Assembly (NCBI RefSeq): GCF_005886145.1
Contig: NZ_CP040504.1
Coordinates: 1,736,001 to 1,800,000 of the forward strand
Length of the DNA stretch: 64,000 nt
Reading direction: 5' to 3'
DNA from: Neisseria sp. oral taxon 014 str. F0314
GTDB lineage: Bacteria; Pseudomonadota; Gammaproteobacteria; Burkholderiales; Neisseriaceae
A program made the position numbers and the translations under genes. How positions within the stretch are numbered: the stretch's first letter is position 1; each line of letters begins with the position of its first letter. Positions 38,838 through 46,172 of the stretch are shown here, piece by piece. The notes beneath the pieces were generated by a model that made no database searches, was not told the DNA's origin, and saw only the letters and a list, made by a program, of their open reading frames with translations.

Positions 38838-40328
38838 TCAATCTGTGTCCGTGTCGGGCAGGGAGGCGGTTTGCGAATTTTCCACCAGGTTTTTGTCCAA
38901 CCGCTTTCCGGCCTTAACACCCAAGGCGCGCAGTTTTTCGGCGCGGCTGACGAGGTTGCCTTTTCCTTGCGAGAGCTGTTTGCAGGCGGCCTGGAACTGG
39001 CTTTGCGCCTGGGCCATGTTTTTGCCGACGCTTTCGAGCGTTTGGACGAAACCGACGAATTTGTCGTAGAGCCTGCCGCCTTCTTCCGCAATGGCGAGGG
39101 CGTTTTGGTTTTGCTGCTCGTTGCGCCAGAGGTTGGCGACGGTGCGCAGGGTGGCCAGCAGCGTACTCGGGCCTGCCAGCATGATGCGTTTGTCGAAACA
39201 TTCTTGGAAGAGGCCGGCATCGTGTTGCAGGGCGAGCAGGTAGGCGGGTTCGACGGGGACGAACATAAACACGAAGTCCAACGTGTTGACGCCTTCCAAA
39301 TCGGTATAGTCTTTCTGCGACAGGTTTCTGACATGGGCGCGGATGCTGGCGATGTGGGCGGCGAGTTCGCGCTCGGCGGTTTCGGCGTCGGCGGCTTGGG
39401 TGTGGCGGACGTAGGCGGTCAGCGAGACTTTGGAATCGATGACGATTTGTTTGCCTTCGGGCAGGTTGACGAGGACGTCTGGCTGGAGGCGGCGGGTGCG
39501 TCCGTCTTCTTCCTGCCGGACGGAGGCGGCTTGGACGGTGTATTCGCGTCCTTTTTGCAGGCCGGAATGTTCCAAAACGCTTTCTAAAATCATCTCGCCC
39601 CAGTTGCCTTGGGTTTTGTTTTGCGTGCCGGTGAGCGCGTCGGTGAGGGCTTTGGCGTCGCCGTGCAGTTGGGTGTTGAGGGTTTGCAGGCGTTTGAGTT
39701 CGTTTTCGAGGGTCAGCCGCTGGCGGGATTCTTTTTCGTAGGTTTGCTGCACGAGTTCGCCGAAGCCGTGGATGCGTTCGTTGAGCGGGGTGAGGATTTG
39801 GTTCAACTGGTCGCGGTTTTGCTCGGTGAAGCGGCGGCTTTTTTCTTCCAGTATCGTGTTGGCAAGGTTTTGAAACTGTTCGCCCAGACTTTGGCGGGCT
39901 TCGGTAAGTAGAGCGAGTTTTTCGTCGGCGGCGAGGCGCTCCTGTTCGAGTCGGGTGTGGAGGCGTTCGTTGTTCACTTGCAGGGTTTGCGCGGCCTGCT
40001 GCAAATCGGCGTAATCTTGTTTCAGACGGCCTGCTTCGGCTTCACGCTCTTGCAGATAGGCGATTTGGCGTTCGGCGGCGGCGAAGCGGTTGCCCAGTTC
40101 CTGCAATTCGATTTGCAAATCCTGAATATGGCGGCGGCTGTCGGCCAAGGCTTCTTCGGCGGTTTCCTGCGCTTGGCGGGCGAAGCGGTATTGCTGGGTA
40201 CGTTCGGCAAGCTGCTGTTCCAGCAGGTGCTGCCGCCGCTGGGAACGTATTTGCACGATAAGCCAGGCAATCAGGGCGCCGAGCAGGGCGGCACACGCGG
40301 CGACAATGGGCAGGGAGGGAAAGTTCAT
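38838..40328 (-). CDS. rmuC: RmuC-family protein
   Basis: A 496-residue protein with an N-terminal membrane anchor (residues 8-28), a long coiled coil (30-200) and the C-terminal RmuC nuclease-like domain (GNWGEMILESVLEHSGLQKGREY, LPEGKQIVIDSKVSLTAY, FMFVPVEPAYLLAL). In E. coli, RmuC limits recombination at short inverted repeats. An internal DUS is encoded as RLKQ in the coiled coil. It is alone between two DUS hairpins. Confidence 0.93.
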   Translation of the reverse strand: MNFPSLPIVAACAALLGALIAWLIVQIRSQRRQHLLEQQLAERTQQYRFARQAQETAEEALADSRRHIQDLQIELQELGNRFAAAERQIAYLQEREAEAGRLKQDYADLQQAAQTLQVNNERLHTRLEQERLAADEKLALLTEARQSLGEQFQNLANTILEEKSRRFTEQNRDQLNQILTPLNERIHGFGELVQQTYEKESRQRLTLENELKRLQTLNTQLHGDAKALTDALTGTQNKTQGNWGEMILESVLEHSGLQKGREYTVQAASVRQEEDGRTRRLQPDVLVNLPEGKQIVIDSKVSLTAYVRHTQAADAETAERELAAHIASIRAHVRNLSQKDYTDLEGVNTLDFVFMFVPVEPAYLLALQHDAGLFQECFDKRIMLAGPSTLLATLRTVANLWRNEQQNQNALAIAEEGGRLYDKFVGFVQTLESVGKNMAQAQSQFQAACKQLSQGKGNLVSRAEKLRALGVKAGKRLDKNLVENSQTASLPDTDTD

Positions 40329-40333
40329 AACAC

Positions 40334-40388
40334 AGGCCGTCTGAAAACATTGGACGGCAGACTATATCATGTTTCAGACGGCCTTTTT
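40334..40388 (-). terminator. DUS inverted pair upstream of rmuC
   Basis: A DUS at about 40335 pairs with its complement ending at about 40385 across a 21-base loop. It isolates rmuC from the region to its right. Confidence 0.6.
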
Positions 40389-40609
40389 ACCGCCGCAAAG
40401 ACCGCCGATTGTGGCGGAACAAGACGTTCAAACCGCCGAGCGGGCAGTGCCGCCGAGAGGATTGTGGAAAACGGGAAAAGTTGTTTGTCTATATCTTTTT
40501 GTATTTAAATGGTTATTTTGAATTACTGAAAGAATTGATGTGTAATTGCAACGGGACAACCGCAGTTGAAACGCGGTCGTTACCTCGTTTGTAATTTGCA
40601 TGTAGTCAA

Positions 40610-40644
40610 GACATCGGTGTCATGAGTTTGGACATCGGTGTCAT
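40610..40644 (+). promoter_or_regulatory. Repeated near-palindromic operator-like sites
   Basis: GACATCGGTGTCAT occurs at 40610-40623 and again at 40631-40644, exactly 21 bases apart, two helical turns. Each copy is nearly self-complementary (GACAnCGnTGTC). They lie 32 bases upstream of a good -35 element, where an activator or repressor dimer pair would bind. The regulator is unknown. Confidence 0.55.
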
Positions 40645-40675
40645 TTGCAAATACAAAAATTATTTATCAATTTTA

Positions 40676-40704
40676 TTGAATTGTAGATATTTTAATAATT
40701 TAAT
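40676..40704 (+). promoter_or_regulatory. Candidate promoter of the peptide array
   Basis: TTGAAT at 40676-40681 and TTTAAT at 40699-40704, 17 bases apart, in a very AT-rich zone. It predicts a leader of about 120 bases before the first peptide gene. Confidence 0.45.
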
Positions 40705-40829
40705 TTTACATTAAATGTATTTAATTTAACCGTTAAGGCGGTAAGATGTGCCCCGTCGACAACAGCGCGACAGTCGGATTCGACCGATTTGTTATTTAAC
40801 AACATTAATTTCAGTATCAAGGAACCCAA

Positions 40830-40934
40830 ATGAAACATTGGATTGCTTTTGCTGCTGCTTCTTTGGCCGGTATGTCGGGCGTAGCCGTTTCAGCCGCCGT
40901 CGCAGCGCGCAATATTTCCGCCGCTTCAAAATAA
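40830..40934 (+). CDS. Small peptide 1 of a three-member tandem family (34 residues)
   Basis: ATG is preceded by AAGGA at a spacing of 6. The peptide starts M-K-H-W-I-A-F, has a hydrophobic core AAASLAGMSGVAVSA, and ends with a short polar segment (A-A-R-N-I-S-A-A-S-K). It aligns without gaps to the next two genes; invariant in all three are I5, A8-A10, L12, G14-M15-S16-G17, A26, N28 and A32. The pattern reads as a signal peptide with an AxA-type cleavage site near residue 22 releasing a peptide of about 12 residues, or as a single transmembrane microprotein. No known family recognised; not entericidin, since the lipobox cysteine is missing. Confidence 0.7.
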   Translation: MKHWIAFAAASLAGMSGVAVSAAVAARNISAASK

Positions 40935-40976
40935 TTTGAAAAGAAACGAACCACACTAAGAGAGTAAAAACACAAT

Positions 40977-41081
40977 ATGAAAGAAATCATTAAATTTGCC
41001 GCAGCCGCCTTAATCGGTATGTCGGGCGTTAATGCCGGTACCCGCAGCGTGGCGGAAAACATAAAAAACGCTTCCCGATAA
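40977..41081 (+). CDS. Small peptide 2 of the tandem family (34 residues)
   Basis: Starts M-K-E-I-I-K-F, core AAAALIGMSGVNAG, and end V-A-E-N-I-K-N-A-S-R. It shares 18 of 34 positions with peptide 1 and 16 with peptide 3. The ribosome-binding site is weak (AGAGA about 13 bases upstream). It lies 42 bases after peptide 1. Possible cleavage after V-N-A would leave a 14-residue basic peptide. The conserved length, ungapped alignment and codon-level divergence argue for real coding. Confidence 0.68.
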   Translation: MKEIIKFAAAALIGMSGVNAGTRSVAENIKNASR

Positions 41082-41108
41082 TCCCCACCGCTGATCATTG
41101 TTGGAAAT

Positions 41109-41140
41109 CCGTACCGCGCCGCCTCAACCGGTCGGTACGG
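41109..41140 (+). repeat. Hairpin between peptide genes 2 and 3
   Basis: CCGTACCG (41109-41116) pairs with CGGTACGG (41133-41140). It has no T-run, so it may be an RNA stability or processing element rather than a terminator. It lies 26 bases upstream of the peptide 3 start. Confidence 0.6.
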
Positions 41141-41166
41141 TGCGAATAGAAAAAGAAAGGTACACA

Positions 41167-41271
41167 ATGAACGATTTGATCAAACTTGCCGCCGCTTCCC
41201 TGATCGGTATGTCCGGTCTGGCCGTAAGCGCGACGACAGTTGCCCAAAACATGGCCGATGCCGCCAAATAA
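41167..41271 (+). CDS. Small peptide 3 of the tandem family (34 residues)
   Basis: Starts M-N-D-L-I-K-L, core AAASLIGMSGLAVSA, and end V-A-Q-N-M-A-D-A-A-K. ATG is preceded by AAAGG at a spacing of 6. It matches peptide 1 at 19 of 34 positions. The A-V-S-A site at residues 19-22 is a good signal-peptidase site. A DUS terminator follows, closing the unit. The three together form one transcription unit with no other gene in it. Confidence 0.7.
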   Translation: MNDLIKLAAASLIGMSGLAVSATTVAQNMADAAK

Positions 41272-41298
41272 TCCGAATACAAACTGCTTTGATGATGT

Positions 41299-41330
41299 AA
41301 AGGCCGTCTGAATTTTTCAGACGGCCTTTT
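41299..41330 (+). terminator. DUS inverted-repeat terminator closing the peptide array
   Basis: A 14-bp stem (41299-41312 with 41316-41329) with loop TTT and four Ts. The uracil-DNA glycosylase-like gene converges from the other side. Confidence 0.85.
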
Positions 41331-41363
41331 TCCGTTTCGGGCGGACGGGCGGTGCTGCGGGGA

Positions 41364-42164
41364 TTACCGTCCCAGCAGCCGCTTCAGCTTTTTCAGTTCC
41401 GCCCATGCCCGGGCTTTGAATTGCGGCTGGCGCAACAGGCGGGCGGGGTGCGGTATGACGAAGAAAGGCAGGCCGCCGCACAGTTGCGCCATGTCTTTTG
41501 CCAGTTCGGGCTTTTCAAAATCCTGTCCCAGAAACAAAACGGCCTTGGCCTGCGATTGCGCCAGCTCGGTGCGCACATGCGGCAGCTCCCCGCTGATTCG
41601 GGCGTTATCGGGACGGTCGCCGGAGATGGGGGCGGTTTTTATCCAACTGGTTTTGTAAGCCTGATGGGCTTGCAGTCCGACTGCGGCGAGCATCTTGTCG
41701 AGCAGCACGCCGGCGGCACCGCTGAAAAGATGTCCGGCCAGACAGTCTTCGGTGGACGGGCAAATGCTGATAACCATGATTTCAGACGGCCTGACCGAAG
41801 TTTCGATACGCGGCAGGCCGTCTGAAAAAACGGCGGCGGGCGTCGGCGCGGCCGGCGGGACGGATTTCGCACGCATTTCGGCTACGGGTGCGGTTTCAGG
41901 CGGACCTTCGGCTTGGAAGGGAGTGGCAGCCGGCGGGGCTTCTGTTTGCGAACCGACGGCGGCCATCGCCGCCATTCGCGCCCGACGGCCCGATGCGGCT
42001 GCTTGTACCGCCTGCGCCACCGGTTTGGCGGCGGCCGGCGGTACGGCATCTTTACTTTTGACCGGTGCAGTTTCAGACGGACTGAAAACGGCATCTTTGT
42101 TCAACCACATCGGGCCTAGGCCCAAGGCTTCGTGCAAATGGAGATAACGGCTGCTCAACATCAT
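41364..42164 (-). CDS. Uracil-DNA glycosylase-family protein
   Basis: A 266-residue protein. The N-terminal 120 residues are an Ala/Pro-rich linker interrupted by stretches encoded by DUS (FSDGL, VRPSE). The C-terminal 145 residues have the family 4/5-like layout: ICPSTEDCLAGHLFSGAAGVLLDKML, WIKTAPISGDRP, VLFLG and IPHPARLLR. The first motif usually reads GEAPG-E and the Fe-S cysteines are absent, so catalytic activity is uncertain. Its start overlaps the rimI stop as ATGA, making it the third gene of a tsaB-rimI operon. Confidence 0.75.
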   Translation of the reverse strand: MMLSSRYLHLHEALGLGPMWLNKDAVFSPSETAPVKSKDAVPPAAAKPVAQAVQAAASGRRARMAAMAAVGSQTEAPPAATPFQAEGPPETAPVAEMRAKSVPPAAPTPAAVFSDGLPRIETSVRPSEIMVISICPSTEDCLAGHLFSGAAGVLLDKMLAAVGLQAHQAYKTSWIKTAPISGDRPDNARISGELPHVRTELAQSQAKAVLFLGQDFEKPELAKDMAQLCGGLPFFVIPHPARLLRQPQFKARAWAELKKLKRLLGR

Positions 42165-42637
42165 GGTTTCGGAATTTCTGCGGTTTCGGAATCAGACGGG
42201 TCGCGCGTCATCAGCACGGCGTCTTCGTACCCGCCTTCGGGCAGGGGATAATAATTTTTGCGCCGTCCGCATTCGGCGAAACCGAATTTGCGGTACAGGT
42301 TTTGCGCGGCGGAGTTGCCGGCGCGTACTTCCAGAAACAGCCGTTCCGCGTGTTCCGAAAAGGCCGTCTGAAACCATTGCGCCAACAACTGCGCCGCCAC
42401 GCCCTGCCTGCGGTAAGGCGGGTCGGTGGCGACGAGGTGGAGTTCGGATTCGCCGCACACGCTCTGCCAGACGATGAAGCCCGCCGTCTTCCCGCCGCAT
42501 TCGGCAATCAGGACGGTGGTAAAACGTTCGTCCAGCGCGGAGCGGAACTGGTTTTCCGACCACGGCGACGGGTTGCTCCGGCTGTCGGCGGCGGCAAGGC
42601 CGGCGCAATCGGCGGCGGTGGCGGCGCGGATAATCAC
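42161..42637 (-). CDS. rimI: Ribosomal protein S18-alanine N-acetyltransferase RimI
   Basis: A 158-residue GNAT acetyltransferase: LHLVATDPPYRRQGVAAQLL is the acetyl-CoA-binding motif A, and LEVRAGNSAAQNLYRKFGF motif B. It acetylates the N-terminus of ribosomal protein S18. The start is GTG 42637, which overlaps the tsaB stop (GTGA); a longer frame to 43018 is a shadow of tsaB. It is coupled at both ends in the tsaB-rimI-UDG operon. Confidence 0.9.
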   Translation of the reverse strand: MIIRAATAADCAGLAAADSRSNPSPWSENQFRSALDERFTTVLIAECGGKTAGFIVWQSVCGESELHLVATDPPYRRQGVAAQLLAQWFQTAFSEHAERLFLEVRAGNSAAQNLYRKFGFAECGRRKNYYPLPEGGYEDAVLMTRDPSDSETAEIPKP

Positions 42638-43314
42638 GGCGCGGCCTTCCGTTCGGCCTGTTCTCTGGCGGTCAGGGCGATTTTGTCGCGCACATAAAGC
42701 AGCGCCGCCTGCGCTGCATTCGTGGCGGGATAACGGCCTGTCGCCGCCAAATCCAAATAGTCGGCGGCGGTCGGCATCTGCGGACTGCCCGCAAAAGGCG
42801 GCTTGTCGGCCAGCGCGAAAGCGTTGCCGATGCCGTCTGAACACTCGGTGCAGGCGGTCGGCAGAGTGATTTCCGCCGCCCTGCCGACATGGTAGCCGCT
42901 CAGGCGGCGGTGGGCGGCGGTGTCGAACCAGGCGTAGAATACTTCGCCCATCCGCGCGTCGGTCGCAGCCAAGACGCACGGCCGGCCGGGCAGCCGGTAA
43001 GCCGCAGCGTCCAGACACGGCACGCCGATAAGCGGTGTGGCAAACGGTGCGGCCAGGCCTTGTGCCACGCCGATGCCGATGCGCAGGCCGGTAAACGCGC
43101 CCGGCCCTTGGGCATAAACGATGGCGCCCAAATCGGCCGCACCGATGCCCGCTTCGGCGAAAAGTTCGCCGGTTTGCGGCAAAATCAGTTCGGATTGCCG
43201 GTTGCCGACTTCATTGTGGCGGACAAGCGTCTTGCCGTTGGCGCGCAGGGCGAGCGACAGGAATGAGGTGCTGGTGTCGATGGCGAGGACGGGTAGGTTA
43301 AAATCGGCTTGCAT
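42634..43314 (-). CDS. tsaB: tRNA threonylcarbamoyladenosine synthesis protein TsaB
   Basis: With TsaD and TsaE it adds the t6A modification at A37 of ANN-decoding tRNAs. The 226-residue protein has the ASKHA-fold start VLAIDTSTSFLSLALRA and the family block YAQGPGAFTGLRIGIGVAQGLA. The gene leads the operon with rimI. Confidence 0.95.
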   Translation of the reverse strand: MQADFNLPVLAIDTSTSFLSLALRANGKTLVRHNEVGNRQSELILPQTGELFAEAGIGAADLGAIVYAQGPGAFTGLRIGIGVAQGLAAPFATPLIGVPCLDAAAYRLPGRPCVLAATDARMGEVFYAWFDTAAHRRLSGYHVGRAAEITLPTACTECSDGIGNAFALADKPPFAGSPQMPTAADYLDLAATGRYPATNAAQAALLYVRDKIALTAREQAERKAAP

Positions 43315-43472
43315 GGCGGGTTTCGGTTGCTGGTTTCAGACGGCATTATAGCATTGTCGCATCGGATGCCCGATAATACCAAGCCGCCGGAGGCCGTCGT
43401 TTCTGCCGTATGGAGAGGCCGTCTGAAACGGCCGGACGGCGGTTCGGGCAGGAAATTTTAGAGAAGGTTCGA

Positions 43473-44363
43473 ATGATGTATATAGGACGTTTCGCCCCCA
43501 GTCCGACGGGCTTGCTGCACATCGGTTCGTTGCTGACCGCGGTCGCTTCCTACGCCGATGCGCGCAGCCGCGGCGGAAAGTGGCTGGTGCGCATGGAGGA
43601 TTTGGATCCTCCGCGCGAAATGGCGGGTGCCGCAGAACATATCCTGCGCACGCTGGAGGCGTTCGGCTTCGAATGGGACGGCGCGGTAGCATACCAAAGC
43701 AGGCGGTATGCAATCTATGAAGCGGCATTAGGCCGTCTGAAAGACGAAGGGCTGGTGTATCCGTGTTATTGCAGCCGGAAAGACTGGCAAGCGGCGGCTT
43801 CGGCCGGTGCGGACGGGTTTGTTTACAGCGGCCGTTGCCGCAATCCGGCGGACAGGCCGTCTGAAACGGGCAAACAGCCCGCATGGCGCATCCGCGTTCC
43901 CGACGAAACCGTCGGTTTCGATGATGAAGTCGTCGGACATTATGCGCAGAATCTGGCGCGCGACATCGGTGATTTCGTACTGTTGCGGGCGGACGGCTAC
44001 TGGGCATACCAGCTTGCCGTGGTCGCCGACGACGCCGAGCAGGGCGTAACGCATGTCGTTCGCGGACAAGACTTGCTGGTTTCGACCCCGCGTCAGATTT
44101 TCCTGCAACGCTGTCTGGGTTTCGAAACGCCGCATTACGCGCATTTGCCGCTGTTGGTCAACAGTGCGGGGCAGAAGTGGTCGAAACAGACGCTGGCTCC
44201 CGCCTTGGATATGGCGCAGTGCGATACGCTGCTGCGGCAGGTCATGGGCTATCTCAACCTTCCTCCCGCCCCGGATACGGACCGCCCGCGCGATTTATTG
44301 GATTGGGCGGCGGAAAATTGGCATATGGCCGCCGTTCCCGCCGCCGCAGTCTGTACGGAATGA
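43473..44363 (+). CDS. gluQ: Glutamyl-Q tRNA(Asp) synthetase
   Basis: Attaches glutamate to queuosine in tRNA-Asp. The 296-residue protein is a truncated Glu[16 protein letters not shown] (HIGH motif), a zinc site CYCSRKDW...YSGRC and KWSKQT as the KMSKS-like loop, with no anticodon-binding domain. ATG 43473 is preceded by GAGAAGG; ATG 43476 is equally possible. An internal DUS encodes DRPSETG in the zinc-binding region. It diverges from tsaB. Confidence 0.93.
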   Translation: MMYIGRFAPSPTGLLHIGSLLTAVASYADARSRGGKWLVRMEDLDPPREMAGAAEHILRTLEAFGFEWDGAVAYQSRRYAIYEAALGRLKDEGLVYPCYCSRKDWQAAASAGADGFVYSGRCRNPADRPSETGKQPAWRIRVPDETVGFDDEVVGHYAQNLARDIGDFVLLRADGYWAYQLAVVADDAEQGVTHVVRGQDLLVSTPRQIFLQRCLGFETPHYAHLPLLVNSAGQKWSKQTLAPALDMAQCDTLLRQVMGYLNLPPAPDTDRPRDLLDWAAENWHMAAVPAAAVCTE

Positions 44364-44509
44364 TTTGCGGATATACGACAAAAAGACACAAATATCTCCG
44401 TATATGCCGTTTGGTTTCAGACGGCCTCCCGTGTTTGAACGGATAACCCGCCTTGTCGGGCGGAATGCCGGTTATCGCTTTGCGTGCGTTATCCTGTCTG
44501 CCCAAACAG

Positions 44510-44534
44510 ATGCCGTCTGAAATTCAGACGGCAT
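44510..44534 (+). terminator. AT-dialect DUS palindrome
   Basis: ATGCCGTCTGAA is followed, after one A, by its reverse complement: a 25-base palindrome. Both arms are the AT dialect, unlike most pairs here. It has no T-run. Confidence 0.75.
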
Positions 44535-44596
44535 GGCGATAGAATGTTTAGGTAATATAGAAACCCTCTTGTCGGGATAATTAGCGGAAAGCCCTA

Positions 44597-44625
44597 TTGA
44601 TATACAGTTTTATTGCAGATATTAT
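44597..44625 (+). promoter_or_regulatory. Response regulator promoter
   Basis: TTGATA at 44597-44602 and TATTAT at 44620-44625 with a 17-base spacer, about 55 bases before the start codon. Confidence 0.6.
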
Positions 44626-44681
44626 AGGCGCACAAACAATTTCCCGCATAATCATCAATTAAAATAAAGAGTGCGCAAAAT

Positions 44682-45413
44682 ATGCCGAGTGCCATTATTG
44701 TAGAAGACGAAGTGCTTGCCGCCGAGCGCCTAAGGGTGTTATTGGAAGAATGCAACGTTGTTTTACTGAAAACCTTCCACCACGCGCAACCCGCGCTGGA
44801 TTGGTTGAGCGTGCATGAAACCGACATCGTGTTCGCCGACATCGGCCTGCCCGAAATCACCGGCTTGGAGCTGGTAGAACGCATCAAACGGGTCGCCAAA
44901 CGCCAGCCCGAAGTGATTTTTACCACCGCATACGAAGAACATGCGCTGCGGGCGTTTGAACTGGCAGCCGTGGATTACCTGCTCAAACCGATACGGATGA
45001 CCCGCCTGCAGGTCGCACTTGACCGTGTCAGCGAAAAATACAAAGAAAAAGCGGACGATTTCACTCATTTCAGAGTATTCAGCCGCGACCGAATGATTGA
45101 AATCCCGTGGCAGCAGGCGCGTTACTTGATGGCGGAACACAAAACCGTCTATCTGATTACCGGCGACGGCCAAAGTTATGAATTGCCGAAAACGTTGGTG
45201 TATTGGGAAGAATTGCTGGGCGAAAAAGTCATTCGCATCCACCGCAACGCACTGGTGTTCCGCCATACCCTTGACTGCCTGATCCGTCTGGACGATGAAG
45301 AAGACGAAAGCAACGCAAGTTGGGCGGCAAGAGTCTTGGACATCGAAAAACCGCTTCCCGTCAGCCGCCGCCAGCTGGCTGCAATCCGCAAAATTCTGCG
45401 AGGTGTCGTGTAA
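44682..45413 (+). CDS. LytTR-family response regulator (AlgR-like)
   Basis: A 243-residue protein with a receiver domain (acidic pair near residue 9, phospho-Asp53 in DIVFADIGLPEITG, Thr in FTTAYEEHAL, Lys in YLLKPI) and a C-terminal LytTR DNA-binding domain (KTVYLITGDGQSYELPKTLVYWEELL, FIRIHRNALV-type end). LytTR proteins bind direct repeats upstream of target genes. No sensor kinase is adjacent, so its partner is elsewhere or it is an orphan. Confidence 0.92.
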   Translation: MPSAIIVEDEVLAAERLRVLLEECNVVLLKTFHHAQPALDWLSVHETDIVFADIGLPEITGLELVERIKRVAKRQPEVIFTTAYEEHALRAFELAAVDYLLKPIRMTRLQVALDRVSEKYKEKADDFTHFRVFSRDRMIEIPWQQARYLMAEHKTVYLITGDGQSYELPKTLVYWEELLGEKVIRIHRNALVFRHTLDCLIRLDDEEDESNASWAARVLDIEKPLPVSRRQLAAIRKILRGVV

Positions 45414-45506
45414 TCCTTTCAAACCAAACCCTGCCCGTCGGCAGGGTTTCTGTTTTTGGAAAAAAGAAACAAAGGCCGTCTGAAACAAAATATTGGAGAA
45501 AAAAGA

Positions 45507-46172
45507 ATGTCATTGGAAGTTTATTTGGTGCGCCACGGAAAAACAGTCTTCAATACCACCGGCAGGGTGCAAGGCTGGAGTGATTCCCCTTTGATGCCGG
45601 AAGGTGTGGACGTGGCAGAAAAGTTAGGGCGCGCACTGGCAGGGAAAATTGATTTTGACGCCGCATTCAGCAGTACCAGCCCTCGGGCCGTCGATACGGC
45701 CAAGCTGATTCTGGCCTCGAAGGGACAGAATGATTTGCCGTTGATACAAATCAACGAACTGAAGGAATACTGTTTCGGCAGTTTCGAAGGAGACTTGGCG
45801 GAAAATGTCCATCATATGATTGCACAAACGCGTGGATTTGCAGATATCAAATCGTGGCTGAAAGCCTACCGTCACGGAGAGCACAATATGCTTGCCGAAA
45901 GCATCAGCGAACTTGATCCGCTCGGTTTGGCGGAAACAGAAGCTCAGTTTGTAAAACGCTTGAAAAAAGGGTTGGAAATCTTAGTCGAACAGTCTCCCGA
46001 AAGCGGGAAAGTGTTGTTGGTTTCGCACGGAATGTCGATTACAGGAATATTAAAAAGTATAGATCCCGCTTCCAGCCTGTATAAAAGTGTCAAAAATGCG
46101 ACAGTCTCAAGGCTGGTATTCAATGGAGAAGGTTGGAAAATTATGAGTATAGGCGAACAAATAAATGAATAA
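45507..46172 (+). CDS. Histidine phosphatase (phosphoglycerate mutase-like)
   Basis: A 221-residue protein with the phosphohistidine motif LVRHGKT near residue 9, SSTSPRAVDTAK, and the second histidine in VSHGMSITGIL. This is the dPGM/SixA-like superfamily; the exact substrate is unknown. The ATG at 45507 follows GGAG; a longer frame from 45456 runs through DUS sequence. It ends just before a low-GC region. Confidence 0.85.
   Translation: MSLEVYLVRHGKTVFNTTGRVQGWSDSPLMPEGVDVAEKLGRALAGKIDFDAAFSSTSPRAVDTAKLILASKGQNDLPLIQINELKEYCFGSFEGDLAENVHHMIAQTRGFADIKSWLKAYRHGEHNMLAESISELDPLGLAETEAQFVKRLKKGLEILVEQSPESGKVLLVSHGMSITGILKSIDPASSLYKSVKNATVSRLVFNGEGWKIMSIGEQINE

Larger units (their letters stand above)
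40329..40829. other. AT-rich regulatory region upstream of the peptide genes
   Basis: About 500 bases without a convincing gene. It contains a DUS hairpin (40334-40388), two near-palindromic repeated sites (40610-40644), an AT-rich promoter zone (40660-40735) with TTGAAT...TTTAAT, a TACAT-TAA-ATGTA dyad at about 40707-40719, and a long 5' leader ending in AAGGA before the first peptide gene. Confidence 0.7.
44364..44681. other. Intergenic region between gluQ and the response regulator
   Basis: About 318 bases. It holds a reverse DUS at about 44417, a CCCGCCTTGTCGGGCGG hairpin near 44447-44463, the AT-dialect DUS palindrome and the regulator promoter. No gene is supported. Confidence 0.7.

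Noticed and set aside
38738..39334. N-terminal extension of the hpt frame
   Set aside because: It is a shadow of rmuC in another frame; hypoxanthine phosphoribosyltransferase has normal length from 38737.
40830..41271. Peptides considered as entericidin-type lipoproteins
   Set aside because: They share a loose N-terminal hydrophobic plus polar C-terminal layout, but none has the lipobox cysteine or the entericidin core, so a distinct family is more likely.
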